DNA of 8,189 nucleotides from an uncultured Bacilli bacterium (GTDB taxonomy: Bacteria; Bacillota_I; Bacilli_A; RF39; UBA660): NCBI GenBank assembly GCA_944372725.1, contig CALWAA010000045.1, forward strand, positions 1-8,189, read 5' to 3'. The notes under the pieces are model-generated. The model had not been told where the DNA came from and did not search any database. It worked only from the letters and a program-made list of their open reading frames with translations. The position numbers were made by a program, and so were the translations under genes. Shown in pieces: positions 5,551 through 8,189 of this stretch. How positions within the stretch are numbered: the first letter of the stretch is position 1; every line of letters begins with the position of its first letter.

Positions 5551-8175
5551 ATGCAATATTATGATGAAGATATAAAGGATGTTTTAAAGAATTTAAATAC
5601 TAGTGAAAATGGGCTTGCTCATGAAGAAGTAAGGAAGCGATTAAAAGAATATGGTCCTAATATATTAGAAGAGGGAAAAAAGAAAACGAAACTTAGTATT
5701 TTTTTGAAACAATTTCAAAATTTGATGATTATTTTACTTTTAGTTGTTGGTGTTTTATCCCTTATTTATGCTATTTTAGGGGATGGAGATTATTTAGACC
5801 CAATTGTTATTTTAGGATGTACCTTTGTTAATATTTTAATGGGTTATTTTCAAGAAAGTAAAGCTGAAGATGCGATTGAAAAATTAAGGCAATATACGAG
5901 TACAAAAGTAACAGTTAAAAGAGATGGACATCAATTAGAAGTAGATTCAAGAAATTTGGTTGTTGGTGATATCTTGGTTTTAGAAGCTGGAGATAAAATT
6001 CCCGCGGATGCGAGAGTAATCGATGCAATGTTTGCTAAAGTAGATGAGTCTATTTTAACAGGGGAAAGTGATTATGTTAATAAAAATGACGAAATAATCA
6101 TGGGTAAAAAGAATATTCATGAAATGAATAATATGATTTTTGCAGGAACTAGTCTTGTTACTGGGAAAATAGTTGCTGTTGTAACAAGTACGGGAATGTC
6201 TACAGAGATGGGGAAAATTGCTAATTCATTAAATAAAAATGAAGAGCCAATTACTCCTTTACAAGTAAAAGTTAAAAAAATTAGTACTTTTATTTCGGTT
6301 TTGACCATATTTTTAGTAGCATTTGTTCTTATTTTTGGCATTATAAAAGATTATGATGTTTTATCTTTAATTATGCTTTCGATTTCTATGATTGTTGCTA
6401 GTGTACCAGAGTCTTTACCAATTGCAATTACAGCTACATTATCGATTGGTGTTAGTGCTATGGCGAAGAAAAAAGCGGTTGTAAGAAACATGGCAGCAAT
6501 AGAAACACTTGGGTCAACAGAAATTATTTGTTCTGATAAAACTGGAACCATTACAACTAATCAAATGGAAGTTATCCGTCTTTTTGTCAATCATAAAGAT
6601 TATTTGGCAAATGATTTTGATTTTAAAAATCATGATATTTTAACTAAAATAGTTGGCTTATGTAATAATGCAGTATTAGATGAACATAAACGTTATTATG
6701 GCGATGCCGTCGAAGTAGCTGCTGCTAACTATTTAACAAAGTACAATATTTTAAAGGAAAATTTAGGGGAAAATAGTCCAAGAGTTATGGAAATTCCTTT
6801 TGATTCAGAAAGAAAAATGATGAGTACCATTCATCAAAGTGGTCAAGAAAAATATATGTATGTGAAAGGAAGCTTGGATTCCATTTTAAATAGAAGTTCT
6901 TTTATTTTAATAGATGGTAAAGAAAAGAAGCTTGGGAGAGATGATAAAAAAGCTTTGGTGGAAAAGGAAAAAGAGTATTCTAATGAGGCTTTAAAAGTAT
7001 TAGCATTTGCTTATAAAAAAGTAGATAAAGATATTTGTGCTGATGAAGAATATCAGAATGAAGAAAATAATCTTGTTATTGTGGGACTTATTGGTTTTAA
7101 AGACCCAGCTCGTACTAGCGTTAAAGAGGCAATTCAAGTTTGTAAGAGTGCTCATATTGATGTTTATATGATTACCGGTGATAATATTGAAACAGGTATT
7201 GCGATTGCTAGGGAAGTAGGTATTATTGATAGTGATAATAGGGGAATAGAACTTAGTTCGTTTGAACATATAACGGATACAGAAATGAGGGAACTTGTTA
7301 AAAAGTATCGTGTTTTTGCTCGAGTTACACCTGAACAAAAATATCAGATTATTAAATCTTTAAAAAGTGAAGGTAAAGTAGTTGCCATGACAGGGGATGG
7401 TGTTAATGATGCTCCGGCGATGAAGCTTGCAAATGTAGCTGTTGGTATGGGAAAAAATGGTACAGATGTCACGAAAAATGTAGCCGATATTTTGCTTTTA
7501 GATGATTCTTTTTCAACGATTGTTACAGCAGTAGATGAAGGCAGAAGAATTTATGATAATGTTATTAGTAATGTTTTGTATAATTTATCCAGTAATTTTA
7601 CCGAAATAGCAATTATTATTATTGGTATGTTTTTAAGTCAAAATATTATTTTACCTTTACATGTTTTATATATTGATTTAGTAGCCGATACGGTTCCTTC
7701 TATTATGCTTGCTTTTGAAGGTGCTTCTAAAAAGAATATGAAAAGGAAACCAAATGGGCTTAATAAACCAATTTTTACACCATACTTTTTATCTTTTTTA
7801 ATTACTTCAGTTATTGTTGAGGCTGGAATATCAATGATTGTTTATGCTCTCTTTGTAAGTGAGTCAGTAGAACTTGCACAGACCCTTGCTTTACTTAGTA
7901 TTGTAGTAAATGAATTTATTTTTGCTTATAATTGTCGTAGTTTAAAAGAACAAATTAAAGATAGAGGCTACTTCTCTAATAAATATTTGAATATTGGTAT
8001 ATTTATTTTACTTGTTGTACAATTACTTGTATTTTTAACACCAATTGGAAAAATATTTTCGTTAACAGCAATTTCTATTGGAGAGTTTATCTTTGTTATT
8101 ATTGTTAATATATTTAGTTTTGCTATTATAGAAATTTTAAAGCCTGTTTTAAATAAATGGTTTAGAGATGAGTAA
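5551..8175 (+). CDS. P2-type cation-transporting ATPase (calcium-pump-like)
   Basis: This 874-residue membrane pump uses ATP to move cations across the cytoplasmic membrane. In order, the chain shows a cation-ATPase N-terminal domain (1-50), helices M1-M2 (about 57-100), an actuator domain with TGES (170-173), M3-M4 with VASVPESLP (282-290), the phosphorylation motif DKTGT with D329, a nucleotide-binding domain with KGS (439-441), TGDN (542-545), GDGVNDAP (615-622), and helices M5-M10 (about 672-862). Length and domain order fit bacterial P2A calcium pumps. Candidate ion ligands are E287 in M4, N682 and E685 in M5 (SSNFTE), D709 and D713 in M6 (DLVAD), and E788 in M8 (NEFIFAYN). M6 resembles Na,K-ATPase (DLGTDMVP) more than SERCA (NLVTDGLP), so the ion could be calcium, sodium or another cation. 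It has its own promoter after the nrdG terminator, so there is no sign of a link to the reductase. The enzyme class is certain; the ion is not. Confidence 0.95.
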   Translation: MQYYDEDIKDVLKNLNTSENGLAHEEVRKRLKEYGPNILEEGKKKTKLSIFLKQFQNLMIILLLVVGVLSLIYAILGDGDYLDPIVILGCTFVNILMGYFQESKAEDAIEKLRQYTSTKVTVKRDGHQLEVDSRNLVVGDILVLEAGDKIPADARVIDAMFAKVDESILTGESDYVNKNDEIIMGKKNIHEMNNMIFAGTSLVTGKIVAVVTSTGMSTEMGKIANSLNKNEEPITPLQVKVKKISTFISVLTIFLVAFVLIFGIIKDYDVLSLIMLSISMIVASVPESLPIAITATLSIGVSAMAKKKAVVRNMAAIETLGSTEIICSDKTGTITTNQMEVIRLFVNHKDYLANDFDFKNHDILTKIVGLCNNAVLDEHKRYYGDAVEVAAANYLTKYNILKENLGENSPRVMEIPFDSERKMMSTIHQSGQEKYMYVKGSLDSILNRSSFILIDGKEKKLGRDDKKALVEKEKEYSNEALKVLAFAYKKVDKDICADEEYQNEENNLVIVGLIGFKDPARTSVKEAIQVCKSAHIDVYMITGDNIETGIAIAREVGIIDSDNRGIELSSFEHITDTEMRELVKKYRVFARVTPEQKYQIIKSLKSEGKVVAMTGDGVNDAPAMKLANVAVGMGKNGTDVTKNVADILLLDDSFSTIVTAVDEGRRIYDNVISNVLYNLSSNFTEIAIIIIGMFLSQNIILPLHVLYIDLVADTVPSIMLAFEGASKKNMKRKPNGLNKPIFTPYFLSFLITSVIVEAGISMIVYALFVSESVELAQTLALLSIVVNEFIFAYNCRSLKEQIKDRGYFSNKYLNIGIFILLVVQLLVFLTPIGKIFSLTAISIGEFIFVIIVNIFSFAIIEILKPVLNKWFRDE

Positions 8176-8189
8176 AAAAAGTCCGGTTA
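8168..8189 (+). CDS. Possible start of a further gene, cut by the window end
   Basis: The ATPase ends in GATGAGTAA. An ATG at 8168 in another frame overlaps that stop and reads MSKKSPV before the window ends. The overlap is typical of coupled genes, but only weak AG-rich bases precede it and just seven codons are visible. It may be chance. Confidence 0.3.

Noticed and set aside
7000..7338. A 112-codon - strand frame inside the ATPase gene
   Set aside because: It is antisense to the conserved TGDN region. Its Asn/Ile/Phe-rich translation is what reverse-reading AT-rich coding DNA gives.

Overview
The window is AT-rich DNA with compact operons, AAAGGA/GGAGG-type ribosome binding sites, sigma-A-like promoters, TGG for tryptophan and TGA nowhere inside the long frames. 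It reads as a low-GC Bacillota-type bacterium. A complete class III (oxygen-sensitive) ribonucleotide reductase operon points to an anaerobic or facultative life style. I cannot place it to genus from sequence alone.

Layout. Bases 1-1641 hold two unrecognised genes on the + strand. Each has one N-terminal membrane helix followed by a cysteine-containing domain probably outside the cell. Bases 1642-2443 carry no protein gene. They hold a structured, terminator-like stretch (about 1689-1786), a tRNA-Arg(CCU) gene on the - strand with its own promoter and hairpin terminator, an AT-rich inverted repeat, and the promoter and RBS of the next operon. Bases 2444-5463 are the anaerobic ribonucleotide reductase operon: nrdD (catalytic chain), a 56-codon gene, and nrdG (radical-SAM activase). 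A terminator overlaps the end of nrdG. Bases 5551-8175 encode an 874-residue P2-type cation-pumping ATPase. Another frame may begin in its last codons and run off the window.

Main finding. The 760-residue NrdD has the ATP-cone, the catalytic barrel cysteines and the C-terminal zinc-binding cysteines, but it ends without the glycyl-radical loop that the enzyme needs. That loop (RRITGYLVG followed by the usual DRFNNGKKAEERDRVKH tail) is encoded by the separate 56-codon gene directly downstream, which has its own RBS. The small gene is in the same reading frame as nrdD, separated by one TAG codon and five further codons. Its stop overlaps the nrdG start in TAATG. The last residues of the large chain align with the start of the small protein, but the radical glycine is replaced. 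The simplest reading is a three-part class III reductase: a catalytic chain, a free-standing glycyl-radical subunit, and an activase. This resembles the relation of YfiD/GrcA to pyruvate formate-lyase. The alternative is one chain made by readthrough of TAG, or a recently broken gene.
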